Part shown: positions 1-7,775 of the stretch, piece by piece
Numbering within the stretch: position 1 is the first letter of the stretch
Layout: the number at the start of each line of letters is the position of its first letter
Source: Gracilaria vermiculophylla
Taxonomy: Eukaryota; Rhodophyta; Florideophyceae; Gracilariales; Gracilariaceae
Length of the DNA stretch: 11,749 nucleotides
NCBI GenBank assembly: GCA_019155205.2
Contig: JAHNZQ020003150.1
Location: forward strand, 3,006,598 to 3,018,346
Direction of reading: 5' to 3'
Notes under the pieces: generated by a model
Seen by the model: only the letters and a program-made list of their open reading frames with translations
Told to the model about the DNA's origin: nothing
Database searches by the model: none
Made by a program: the position numbers and the translations under genes

Positions 1-790
1 GGATTGCATCGCGGATCCGGATGGGATACTTGGTGTTGACGTCGTGCTTTATCTGCGATTCGGTCAGCGTCACAGGCTTTGCAGTCGAAGACTGCCTGAA
101 CGTCTTGATAGGCGGTGTTGGCTCATGACCAAGGAAGGCCGTAAATGTACAATCATTCCCGCGAGACGGAGAGGAGGAATTGTTCAAGACGGAGATGAAG
201 ATCGGAAGAAGATCAGGCCATTTGGTCGTGCGCATCTTGAGTCCAGACAAGGTTGAGCGGGCAACATGGATCAACTCCTTGCCGAGGCGTTGCCCGGCCC
301 CGTTGCTCCACGGGCAGTATGAAAGAGTGAAGTGGTGTGGCACCTTGTGGTCCTTCGTGACCAGACGGACGACTACATTCTTAAAATTGGTAGGGCCGTC
401 GGACATGAGGCCGTTAGGGACCCCGAGGGCTGCGCACCAGTCTATAACATCCGACGCGGTGTTTTCCGCATTGTTATTGGGGATGGTGTAGAACCACTTG
501 TAGTCCGAATGGTCGTCATGCAACATGAGCACATACTTCTCGCCGGTCTGTCCAGGCCCGAGTTCGATGTAGTCAAACTATAGCACTTCGTTGGCCTTGG
601 TGCCGTGGACGGCTGGAACAAAAGGGCGTGGTATCGTTTCCCCTCCAATTGTCGATAGGCAGTGGATGCAAGCACAAAGGAAGAAACGGATGTCCGCGTG
701 AAGGGTAGACCATTTAAAGGACGTTGAGAGCAACGTTTTGGTAGAGCCGCTGCCGCGATGACCAGAAGGACCAGTATTTGCAATGATTCA
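1..790 (-). pseudogene. Gypsy integrase region (broken, partial at window edge)
   Basis: This frame continues directly from the RNase H frame after a TGA at 788-790 and stays open to base 1 except for a TAG at 578-580. The N-terminal zinc-binding part is partly kept: GHRG and a CIHC pair are visible, but the first expected histidine is not. The catalytic core follows. The first aspartate is in FDYIEL (codon 572-574) and the second is in MSDGPTNF (codon 398-400). The third position, 35 residues further on, should be glutamate in the usual NG...E context but is CAA glutamine (290-292). Integrases of this type insert retroelement cDNA using a DD35E triad, so this copy is predicted to be catalytically dead as well as truncated. 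The C-terminal part towards base 1 is less conserved. Confidence 0.85.
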
Positions 791-1690
791 TAGGCGAAGT
801 TGAATGTCATCGGCGTTGTCGAGAACCCAGACGGCACCGGTGTTGGTATACGTCCAGAGGTAGTCGTTGAGAGTGAGGCCGGCAGGACGTGATTCGGCAT
901 GGTTATGTTGGGCCTTCGAAAGGGCTGTACGGGAGGGCCATTCGAAGTAGGCGGCGGAAGACGACGGGAGCTCTGGCACGCAGACAAGATGGCACACCGT
1001 TGTCGGAGTCGTCGACCAACGGGACATGAGGTCGGGGCAGACGTTTTGGTCGCCTTTAATGTGGTAGTATGTGTACTTGTACATGCTGAGGCGCACGGCC
1101 CATCGGAGTACCTTGCGCATTGACGTGGCAGATAAGTCAAGGACCACAGACTTGGGGTCAAATAGGAATATAAGGTTGTTGTTGTCCGTATACATGTCCA
1201 TGCCGTCAAATGTGGCGACGATCCAGTGCATGGGGTCCAATGTGGTCAACACTGCATAGGCCTCTTTTCCCAAGACTGAGCAGCCGGGTTGTGTCGCGTA
1301 GAAGCGGCTGGAGAGGAACGCAAGCGGAGATTGACGTTGCGCCGCATGGTCCTTGTGGAAGTCTTCCTGTGGGACTTGCGTAATGATCTCAGACCAATCC
1401 GTATCGGATGCATCGGCATACAGGCACAGGCGTTGGTTGCCGTCGCTGTGGGCGAGCTTGACCTGATGGGCGATTGAATGCTGACAGGTGGCGAATGCGT
1501 CCAGTTTGGTCTCATCCAAACCGAGGTTGTCAAGGCTGACACGGGAGACCGCACGTTTGGTTCGCATGCCCACATGGCCATAGATGCGTTCCATGAACTC
1601 GTAGAGCGGTGATACGAGGTCAGTTAAGTGAGGAATAACCTGCTTTACCAATTGCATGGCACACACGAACTTTGCAGCCGGGCGCCGGTT
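791..1690 (-). pseudogene. Gypsy RNase H region of pol
   Basis: A 292-codon open stretch on the minus strand begins near 1666 at GTG, which is not a true start because it is the middle of pol. RNase H degrades the RNA strand of the RNA:DNA hybrid during reverse transcription. All four acidic active-site residues are visible: D85 in YADASD, E135 in LGKEAY, D161 in YTDNNN and D212 in PDLMSRW. The block HIKGDQNV just before D212 and the stretch LRWAVRLS are typical of Gypsy RNase H. This is the best preserved enzyme of the element. Its first residues join the RT connection domain through a frameshift near 1680-1690, where the upstream frame runs on into a stop. The frame continues through TGA at 788-790 into integrase. 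Confidence 0.9.
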
Positions 1691-3090
1691 GTCGGCGGTT
1701 CCATCGACAGCAAGCCTTTCCTCCGACGTGGATCATACCGGATGCCCTTCAAAGACAGCAATCGACCGCACTAGTGGATCTCCGTCGCAAACATGGTGCA
1801 CTTGCCGGGGTGCAGCTTGAGATTGTACTCCATGCACAAGGCGAGGAACGACCGAATGGACTCCAAAAGACTTTCGGTAGTAGCAGCTTGGATGAGTACG
1901 CCGTCCAATCAGATGAAGATTTTGCCCTTAAGGTCGTCGGGGATAATTGCCGTGAGCGCGGATTGGCAGTGAGTGACCGCGTTGATCGCCCCGTGCAGGA
2001 CGCGTGTCGGCGTTAGATTCCCATCTGACGTGATAAAAGATTGACACTCCTGCAACATGGCTGCCAACACCAGCTGCCAGTAGCTGTGATTGGAGTCGAA
2101 GTTGGCGTAATATTTCGAATTAGCCAGTTTGGTCAGCTCGTTTTCAATGAGGAGCCTTGGAAACAAGTACGGTTGAGTGTACTTGTTGACCGGCCGCAGA
2201 TACACAGTGAACCGGAATAGGGCGCCAGGTTTTGGCACAAGAAGTGGCGCATAAGCCCATTTAGACGTTGAGTTTGGGTACACTATGCCATGACGGACGA
2301 GATAGTTCAAAAAGTCTTGAAGGAACTATCGTTGCTCCTGCGTGTAATGGCGGATGCGGACATTGACGGGCTTTGTGTTCTTGCTCAGCTCGGTTTTGAG
2401 CGAAGGCAAGCGTGCCGGCTGTCCGGATGAGAAGGACGTACGGAAGATGTCCATGTGGTCGGCCAACAGCTTCGAGAGTTTGGAACGATCGGATTCCGAA
2501 AGCCCTGCCTTGTGGGCGGCTGTTTGCATGTCGTTCGCTTTAGTCCGGATGTCCTCGTGCTGGTTCGAGTCGGTAGGGTATAGCAGGGAAGGATCCCGCA
2601 TTGGGTCTTCTTCTGTGCATGCACGGAAGTAGTTGACCTCCGGTCGATCAGGGTCCACCATAGACGGGCCGTCCACAGGGTCGTAGCCCCCAGGGTTGAG
2701 GCGAGCCATCATGATGCGGCTGAGTGGCCAACCTTTAGTAGTTGGAAGAGTATTGGGGCTGTAGTCTGTGCCGTCGAGGGTCGCCGCACGATCTTCAAGT
2801 AGAGTTCGGGTATCCAAACGGAGGCGAAGTAAGAATGGAAGGCGGATACGTATGTCCTCATAGGCCGCTGCGTCGTTCGCGACAGGAAAACGTTAATTCT
2901 AGAGAGCGAGACGGCCGGGGTTAGGGTATAGTACCGTGGACGGCACGTACCATGCCCTTGAAAACTTGTACATTTTCGGCGTTTCGTCCTTGTTGGTCAG
3001 TGCGACTTCAAGACGGACTGCGTTGATGGCTTCGATTTTGCGCCCTTTTGGCCAACTCTGTCGACGCGAGACTTTCGTCGCAGCCGTCAT
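1687..3090 (-). pseudogene. Gypsy protease C-terminal part and reverse transcriptase (broken)
   Basis: One minus-strand frame runs from about 3090 to about 1687 with five in-frame stops. Its first part (about 3040-2330) is the remainder of the protease and the linker, including the stretches FSRAWYVP and DTRTLLED. Reverse transcriptase follows from about 2330. FDSNHSYWQL (about 2100) is block A with the first catalytic aspartate, and TPTRVLHGA is block B. The catalytic YxDD box is destroyed: at 1900-1911 the codons read TGA-TTG-GAC-GGC, a stop in place of the aromatic residue and glycine in place of the second aspartate. HPGKC downstream belongs to the thumb/connection region. RT copies the element RNA into DNA, and this copy cannot do so. 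Confidence 0.88.
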
Positions 3091-4156
3091 CGCAGCGGCC
3101 AGTTACGTCGAGACTCGCCTTTTTGTCCGAAGCGGTCGTGATGGACGACGGTGAGTTATCTTCCATGCTGGCCTTCCCTGCGTCATAACGAAGGGGGTCG
3201 ACTCTCTTGGATGTGGAGGAGGCTGTGTCACCGGCGGAAGAGACTTGCCTCCTTGCTGACCGTGCTAGGCCATCGCGTGCTCGAGCGGCAGCCAGCTTGC
3301 TTTTGTACTCTTTTTTCTCCTTCGCCGACGAGTGTTCGCAGCGTTCGACCCAATGCATACGTTTGTTTCCCTCGCAGGACTTGAGAGGGCATGGTGAAGG
3401 CAGGGCCCTCTTGTGGCCGTGGTCGTTTGAGGTTTTGCTTGAGTACTTGTGGTCCGGCTTTGTCTTTGAGCCCTTGGTTATTGAACCGCCGCTTGTTTTG
3501 GACTGATGGCCGCGAGGGCTCCCATTTTCGAGTTTTTCGAAGGCCAATGAAAGGGCGAGTGCATGTCTCATAAAGACTTTGAAGTGGTCCTTGAGATTCC
3601 TCTTCGAGAACGACAGGTCTTGCTGAAGTCGGATCTTAAGATGTGCCGCCTTGATGACCGACAGGATATGGCGTACTGCCGACTTTTGGTTGTCGTCGAC
3701 CACCGAGGCCACGCCAAGCTGATGGAGCAATGAATTAAAATCCACGAAGAGTAACTTCATGCGGCTCAATGCGGACTTGACGCTCATGTCCATGCGCAAG
3801 TGATTTTGCACCATGGCGCTGAGGTCCGTCTCGGTCATGGCTGTAGCTGGGTCGACGGCCTCCTCCTCTAGAAAGCCGCGAAGTTTGTTGTCCTCCAGAT
3901 ATTTGGCATCTTGGCAGCATTCAATTATCTGGAGGTCCACGGCGGACTCGAGTTGTTCGACGTCAACACAATAGACGAGACCAACAGGACGGATTGGCTC
4001 CATAGTCGTTGAACCTTTTTGAACGAACTGCGATGCGCAGAACTTAAGCTCGCAACAGTACGCGTCGTACTTGCACCGGAATAAGCGGATTGACTCAGAG
4101 TCCAGACGTGCAAAAAACGGCTGTTTGGGAGCCATCATGACTTGACGGGCTCTCAC
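3008..4156 (-). pseudogene. Gypsy gag-like polyprotein leading into protease
   Basis: This is a 382-codon open frame. Gag forms the particle that packages retroelement RNA. The ATG at 4154-4156 is the first in the frame, but another ATG seven codons in (at MAPKQP) is an equally good start. Residues 1-200 are helical and hydrophobic, as expected for a capsid region. Residues 205-350 are rich in Lys, Ser and Arg. A zinc-knuckle-like motif is visible at C256, C261, H268 and C273; its spacing CX4CX6HX4C differs from the usual retroviral CX2CX4HX4C. At residues 355-360 the motif CDDGCDES sits where the D-[TS]-G active site of an aspartic protease would be. The frame then runs off after RAQ near 3040, and the homologous protein continues in the overlapping frame. 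Gag and protease were therefore probably one ORF now split by a 1-base indel. Confidence 0.85.
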
Positions 4157-4560
4157 TGAGCCACTTACACCCGTGCCGGTATGGTTGGCTGAAGACGATC
4201 AGGATGTGTCTTCCATGGATGTCCTTCAGGACTGCGCGCTCTTCCGTAAAGGTCAATGTGGTGAAATTCTCTCCGGTGTGTAACCGAAATGATGACTGTG
4301 GTACACACAGTAGGTTGCGTGTGGGGCCTATACTCTCGAGAATTCGGGAGTCTACCAAGTCGAAAGTAAAAGGATTTACTGAAAAAGCTCGGTGAATAGG
4401 TCTTAGTGGGGTGATCAAGTGCGTTCGATTCCCCCCTCGGACGGGAGGCATCAGGGGGCTGCGAGCCGAGGTCTAAAACCTAAAGCTGAAACCCTGTCTT
4501 GGCAAAGACGGGTCGGCTTGAAAACCACGAGACTACACGACGTCCAATGGCGTCTCTGTA
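4157..4560 (-). other. Gypsy leader and probable 5' LTR region
   Basis: This 404-bp stretch lies between the gag start and the Tc1 element. It should hold the untranslated leader and the 5' LTR of the Gypsy element. On the minus strand a TG at 4562-4561 would be a natural LTR start, overlapping the Tc1 edge. A CA near 4259 before the leader could be the LTR end, giving about 300 bp. I cannot confirm this, because the partner LTR lies outside the window and I see no clear primer-binding site. A reading frame at 4095-4451 has no recognisable domain and is probably non-coding. Confidence 0.45.
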
Positions 4561-5836
4561 CAGTGCGTTTTAGAAGCACGCTACCCGTCAAAAGTGCCCC
4601 AAAACTGTACTATAGACTACATTTTGCACATAGTCTATGTAGAATCGTTTCACAAAGATATGTACAACGTCTTCTTTCTGGTAAAAATGGCTCGAGACCC
4701 ACCACTTTCCATGAAAGAACAGCTTCAAATCATAAACTTAAACGCCGAAAAACATTGCAACAGTGCTATCGCTAAGAATGTAAAGCGTTCTAGGGTCACA
4801 GTCGCTACTTTTCTCAAAAGTACGACTCCTTTTGGCTTAAAACGATCTCCGGGACACCCGAAGAAACTCTGCCCAAAACATAAAAAAGGAATTGAAAGAG
4901 ATTTGTACAAGACGAAAGTATATTGCAAAACGTTTGGAATAAATCTCAACTTCAACGTTTTTAAATCAACTATATGGAGGCAGATACACAGCACAAAGTT
5001 ATTTAAAAAAAATTAAAAAACTTTTTTTTTCTCCAAGACCATAACAAGCAGAAGAGAGTTGACTGGTGTTCTGGAAAAGCCCACTTGAAGAAAGAGTAGG
5101 AAAATGTCATTTTTACTGATGAAGAAAAGTTCAATTTGGATAGACCACAATGCTACAAAATATTATTTACACGGTCTTTGTAGGGAACGTCATGAGTTTC
5201 ATACCAGGCATTTAGGTGGAGACTCTATAATGGATTAGGCGGGCATTTCTATTAAAAGTCTAACGGAAATTGCCATTACTGAAACGGACATGAATGCGAA
5301 AAAATATCAAGAAGTTCTATACAATTATTTTCTAAAGTTTAGTTTATGTTTCCCTGAAGAACTTTTAAATTTTCAATAGGATAATGCGCCTGTACACATT
5401 CCATCTCTAATCGAAAACTAGCTACAAGTGTCTGAGGTATCCGTTTTAGAGTGGCCGGCGGGCTTACCAGATTTGAACCCATTCGAAAACGTTCGGGGAC
5501 TGCTGGCTAGGATGTTTTGTTCGCATGAAAGGCAATTTCAGACAGTTTTTGAACTCAATAACTGTATTAAAAATTGCTGGAAATCTATTACAGTTTCAAA
5601 TGTCGAAAAATACATTACTTCGATGGCGAAACGCTGCATTAGCATTATAATGCAAAAAAGATGCGAAGTAAACTGTTGTGTGTCACGCAGTGACTATTTG
5701 TTGTTGCTGATCATATGTTATTGAAACGGTTTTTTGAATTTCATATTTTTCTGAAAACAGTTTTTGTAGGCGTACAGCATACGTTTGGTAGTTTGTTGAG
5801 ATTTCATAGCATGTCGTATATTTTTAAAACAGTCTG
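4561..5836 (+). mobile_element. Tc1-like DNA transposon, copy 1
   Basis: The element is flanked by TA on both sides (4559-4560 and 5837-5838), the expected target duplication of the Tc1/mariner superfamily. Its length of 1276 bp is normal for the group. The 3' end is well supported: homology with copy 2 (10524 onwards) and with the fragment ending at 6944 stops at the same place in all three, directly before TA. The 5' end is less certain. The first 18 bases match the inverted 3' end at 12 positions (shared CAG and GTTTTA), a weak terminal inverted repeat. An 8-bp inverted repeat, ATAGACTA / TAGTCTAT, lies at 4612-4619 and 4631-4638 before the transposase gene. Confidence 0.8.
4687..5724 (+). 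pseudogene. Tc1-like DD34E transposase (copy 1, broken)
   Basis: The protein would bind the transposon ends and cut and paste the element. I chose ATG 4687-4689 because MARDPP starts the conserved part. The N-terminus carries a helix-turn-helix region (AIAKNVKRSRVTVATFLK) followed by LKRSPGHPKKL, the GRPKK-type linker of Tc1 transposases with R changed to H. The open frame stops at 5014-5016 after an A/T homopolymer tract, and homology resumes in another frame. The catalytic triad residues are still encoded: D in FTDEEKF (5118-5120), D in DNAPVH (5380-5382) and E in LNPFEN (5485-5487). Exactly 34 residues separate the last two, which defines DD34E. In-frame stops occur among other places at 5236-5238, 5377-5379 and 5419-5421. 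The final part, 5428-5724, is open. Inactive. Confidence 0.87.
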
Positions 5837-6514
5837 TAAGCTCCAATAGAAGTTTTCCAGTTTCAAATTTTGTTGATCTTTTTTGCTCATAATCGTAACA
5901 TGTAAAACACAGAATTTCAGCGTACTCGATGTTTACATGTATATTAACGTAAATGCATTTTTATAGCAGCTGTCTTTTTATTAGTGCTCAATGCACGCTA
6001 GGAAATCATGTTTTGTTTATTCGGAGCTTCCAAAAGAAAATTTTGTCCAGTTTCATGAACTAGAATAATTCTAAGGCGTTGTTCATGACCATTGTATTCA
6101 TTTTTTGGAAACATATCGTTGTTTCGTGCGTTTGTTTCGTGCGTAATGCATTGCCTAGATAATATTCTTGCTAAAGAATATGATTATTGTTGCAGCTAAA
6201 CATTAGTAGGCTATTAACTTATGTTTATGTTTATAATACAGTACATATATAAAAGAATGGTATATAAAATAATTGAATTGGCCAAGAACTCAAGTACTGT
6301 TTCAATTACTATGGTAAAAGCTGTTAATTTAGAAGATATTCTGTGTTTTGGAGAAAAAAGACAATGCGTTGTAAAAATAGTCACGTACGAGTTCAAAATT
6401 TGGGATACTCTTGAAACGCGTTTTTGAAGGTTTAATGCAAAAAGGTGGCTACAGTGAGTAACACTCAATATTTAACGGCGCGTTAGCACTGTGCTATACT
6501 TTTGAGACGCACTG
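5837..6514. other. AT-rich stretch ending in a transposon-like terminus
   Basis: There is no convincing gene here. A 13-bp tandem duplication containing TTGTTTCGTGCG lies at 6119-6143. The right end, read on the minus strand from 6514, begins CAGTGCGTCTCAAAAG. It matches the left end of Tc1 copy 1 (4561: CAGTGCGTTTTAGAAG) at 13 of 16 bases, all three differences being transitions. It is flanked by CA, where TA would be expected. Just before it, a plus-strand frame ends with KRVFEGLMQKGGYSE and a stop, which vaguely resembles a Tc1 transposase C-terminus. The stretch may be the remnant of another, related element. Confidence 0.35.
6221..6427 (+). CDS. Short open frame with C2-domain-like wording, doubtful
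   Basis: This is a 68-codon frame. Its middle reads TVSITMVKAVNLEDILCFGE followed by CVVKIVTYEFKI. That order (a beta strand, then A-x-NL-x-D, then FG, then VVKI and EFK) resembles the first strands of a C2 domain, the calcium/lipid-binding fold. The calcium-binding aspartates expected after FG are absent and the frame stops at once afterwards, so it would be only a third of a domain. It lies in AT-rich transposon debris with no promoter or partner exon that I can recognise, although TTATTGTTGCAG upstream at about 6184 could be a 3' splice site. A chance frame is about as likely. Confidence 0.2.
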   Translation: MFMFIIQYIYKRMVYKIIELAKNSSTVSITMVKAVNLEDILCFGEKRQCVVKIVTYEFKIWDTLETRF

Positions 6515-6734
6515 CACATCACTTTGATGCCAAAACGATGCAATAGCGATACATAGCAAAAAGGATGCAAAATTGTAACAATTAGTGGTGCACAGTGTCC
6601 AGCGATGCCTTTAGATTTTGAAAGATTCCACCTGGCGTAGTATTTAGTATTTATGTAACTCGATTGGTTTCTTGTAATTTCTACCAGGTCATTAATGTGC
6701 CAAAGTGTAAGTGACTGTAGGACTTTCTAGATGT

Positions 6735-6764
6735 TTAAAACTAGTATAGAAAGACTAGTTTTAA
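6735..6764. repeat. Perfect 11-bp inverted repeat with 8-nt loop
   Basis: TTAAAACTAGT at 6735-6745 is exactly complementary to ACTAGTTTTAA at 6754-6764, leaving an 8-base loop. It lies 56 bp before the Tc1 3'-end fragment and outside any convincing gene. It could be a remnant of a small inverted-repeat element, a cruciform-forming site or chance in AT-rich DNA. Confidence 0.6.
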
Positions 6765-6819
6765 TCCTCCTGGAGAAAAACTAACCTCAACCGTTTCAAA
6801 AATAAAATATTCGGAAAGA

Positions 6820-6944
6820 ACATATGTTTTTAAAACAGTTTTTCTTTTTCTTTTTATTTTAAAAGCGATGTTTGTAGGCATACGGTGGACGTGTGGTACT
6901 ATGTTTTGAGAGATAACAGCATGTGGTATGTTTTTGAAATAGTG
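6820..6944 (+). mobile_element. Tc1-family 3'-end fragment, copy 3
   Basis: About 125 bp aligns with the 3' untranslated end of Tc1 copies 1 and 2. All three share an ATATGTT start, a T-rich run, TTTGTAGGC with ATAC or TACAG after it, AGCATGT-GT, and a final TTTTTGAAA-AG before TA (here 6945-6946). No transposase sequence precedes it: the DNA upstream of 6820 does not match the transposase C-terminus seen before this point in copies 1 and 2, apart from a short AAATAAA-ATATT stretch. It is therefore a 5'-truncated or internally deleted copy. A plus-strand frame at 6885-7142 crosses its right edge and is probably meaningless. Confidence 0.65.
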
Positions 6945-7116
6945 TATGTGTCAATGCAAAGCTGTCGCTTTGTTGTGCATAGAGAAAACAATTTCAATGA
7001 CGAAGTGACGGTTCACAGATTTGGCAGTGAGGGCCGTTCCAAACAAGCACATGAATATGTATACCTTATTGAGATTTATACATTATTTCTTGCTGTCATC
7101 CAAGCAGAAAGCAGCC

Positions 7117-7491
7117 TTATTTGCCATCCAGGTCCACAGTAAACCTTCTGAAGGTCTTGGCGGGCATTAAAGACGTTAAATCCACCCCGTCGTTCTCTGC
7201 AGGCCAGCCAGATTTGCGCGTGTGCCCGTACTCTCCAGTACTAAACAATCTCTTTAGTTTCCGCGCCGCTCCGTCATCGTCGTATACAGTCACTGCTGCT
7301 ATGCCTACCTTGTCGTACGGCCCGTTTCTCGCCAAGTGCACGTTATATGCGTAGTTGAGGTTTTGCCCAAGCGACCACTTGCGCGCCGGGATCCTCTGCT
7401 TGATTCATGTGTACCGGCGAGGCCTTGGCATCTTTCGCCAAACCGTTTATGTGCAGGATAGAGTGCGCCCGTGAATTGACCTTGTACCTCC
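7117..7491 (-). pseudogene. Heparinase II/III-like lyase, C-terminal part
   Basis: On the minus strand, from 7486 downwards, one frame reads through SRAHSILHINGL (7474-7439) and stays open to a stop near 7345. In the heparinase II/III-like superfamily a block of the form [SR]-x-AHN-x-V-x-V-[DN]-G follows the metal-binding histidines, and this segment matches it. A second frame, open from 7404 to the TAA at 7117-7119, carries GPYDKVGIAAVTVYDDDGAA, which suits the beta-rich C-terminal domain of such enzymes. A frameshift in about 7366-7395 would link the two. Family members cleave acidic polysaccharides by beta-elimination and are usually secreted. The upstream half of the gene lies beyond the LTR at 7492-7775. 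The assignment rests on motif wording only. Confidence 0.45.
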
Positions 7492-7775
7492 TATTGTAAA
7501 TAGGTGTACTACAGAGCTTAGGATAAACTTGAGTAAACGAATTGTTATTTTATGTCACTGACTCGGCTTGACTTTTATCATTCATCAAATCTGATCTGCA
7601 ATTCTTTCTTATGTAGTGTTCTCATAATGTTCTATCGTCTTTTAGAATTTCCCAATAGTCTCTATCATAAAGCATAAAGTACTTCTACATAATTTCCTCT
7701 ATAGATCCTTCTAGAAGTCTCTAGATATTAGCAGTTTCTAATTGCTTCCTAGAAGTTCTAGATGCTTCTACAACA
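7492..7775 (-). mobile_element. Solo LTR (Copia-like ends) inserted in the lyase-like gene
   Basis: This 284-bp AT-rich segment is bounded on the plus strand by TATTG and CAACA. TGTTG...CAACA is a common terminal pair of Copia LTRs, and one transition explains the difference. It is flanked by CCTCC (7487-7491) and CTTCC (7776-7780), a 5-bp target duplication with one transition. It contains palindromes at 7708-7717 (CTTCTAGAAG) and 7749-7761 (CTAGAAGTTCTAG), which look like the U3 repeats of some Copia LTRs when read on the minus strand. That orientation is my inference. No internal retrotransposon sequence is attached, so it is a solo LTR. Removing it with one 5-bp copy (289 bp) brings the two halves of the surrounding gene into the same frame. 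Confidence 0.65.
7708..7761. repeat. TTC/GAA palindromes inside the LTR
   Basis: CTTCTAGAAG (7708-7717) is a perfect palindrome and fits the inverted nTTCnnGAAn arrangement of a heat-shock element. CTAGAAGTTCTAG (7749-7761) is a palindrome around a central G. Both lie in what would be the U3 promoter half if the LTR reads on the minus strand. A stress-responsive promoter role is possible, but this is inference. Confidence 0.4.

Larger units (their letters stand above)
1..4560 (-). mobile_element. Decayed Ty3/Gypsy LTR retrotransposon, 3' end outside window
   Basis: Read on the minus strand, the segment encodes gag, an aspartic protease-like motif, reverse transcriptase, RNase H and integrase in that order. 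RNase H before integrase after RT is the Ty3/Gypsy order. Gag and RNase H-integrase share one frame, while protease-RT lies in another, so there are two shifts (near 3040 and near 1685). In-frame stops lie at 2899-2901, 2893-2895, 2326-2328, 1909-1911 and 1771-1773 in the protease-RT frame. In the RNase H-integrase frame they lie at 788-790 and 578-580; the first of these may be a domain-boundary change rather than the original end, because the frame stays open beyond it. The wording recalls oomycete Gypsy elements, which is memory and not a search. The 3' LTR is beyond base 1. The copy cannot be autonomous. Confidence 0.93.

Noticed and set aside
442..1209. Long minus-strand frame of 255 codons overlapping RNase H and integrase
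   Set aside because: It is an alternative-frame shadow. The frame carrying the RNase H and integrase motifs is the real one.
4400..4440. tRNA-like B box (GTTCGATTCCC at 4423-4433) with an A-box-like TCTTAGTGGGG just upstream
   Set aside because: The spacing between the boxes is far too short, no cloverleaf or pairing T-stem forms, and the position inside the Gypsy LTR/leader explains the GC-rich sequence.
6885..7142. 85-codon plus-strand frame
   Set aside because: It overlaps the Tc1 3' fragment and the lyase-like minus-strand frame and has no domain of its own.
7117..7341. Secreted effector (RxLR or Crinkler type) suggested by VTVYDDDG wording
   Set aside because: No RxLR-EER motif or signal peptide is visible upstream. 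The SRAHSILHINGL block and continuity with the frame beyond the LTR fit a lyase-like protein better.
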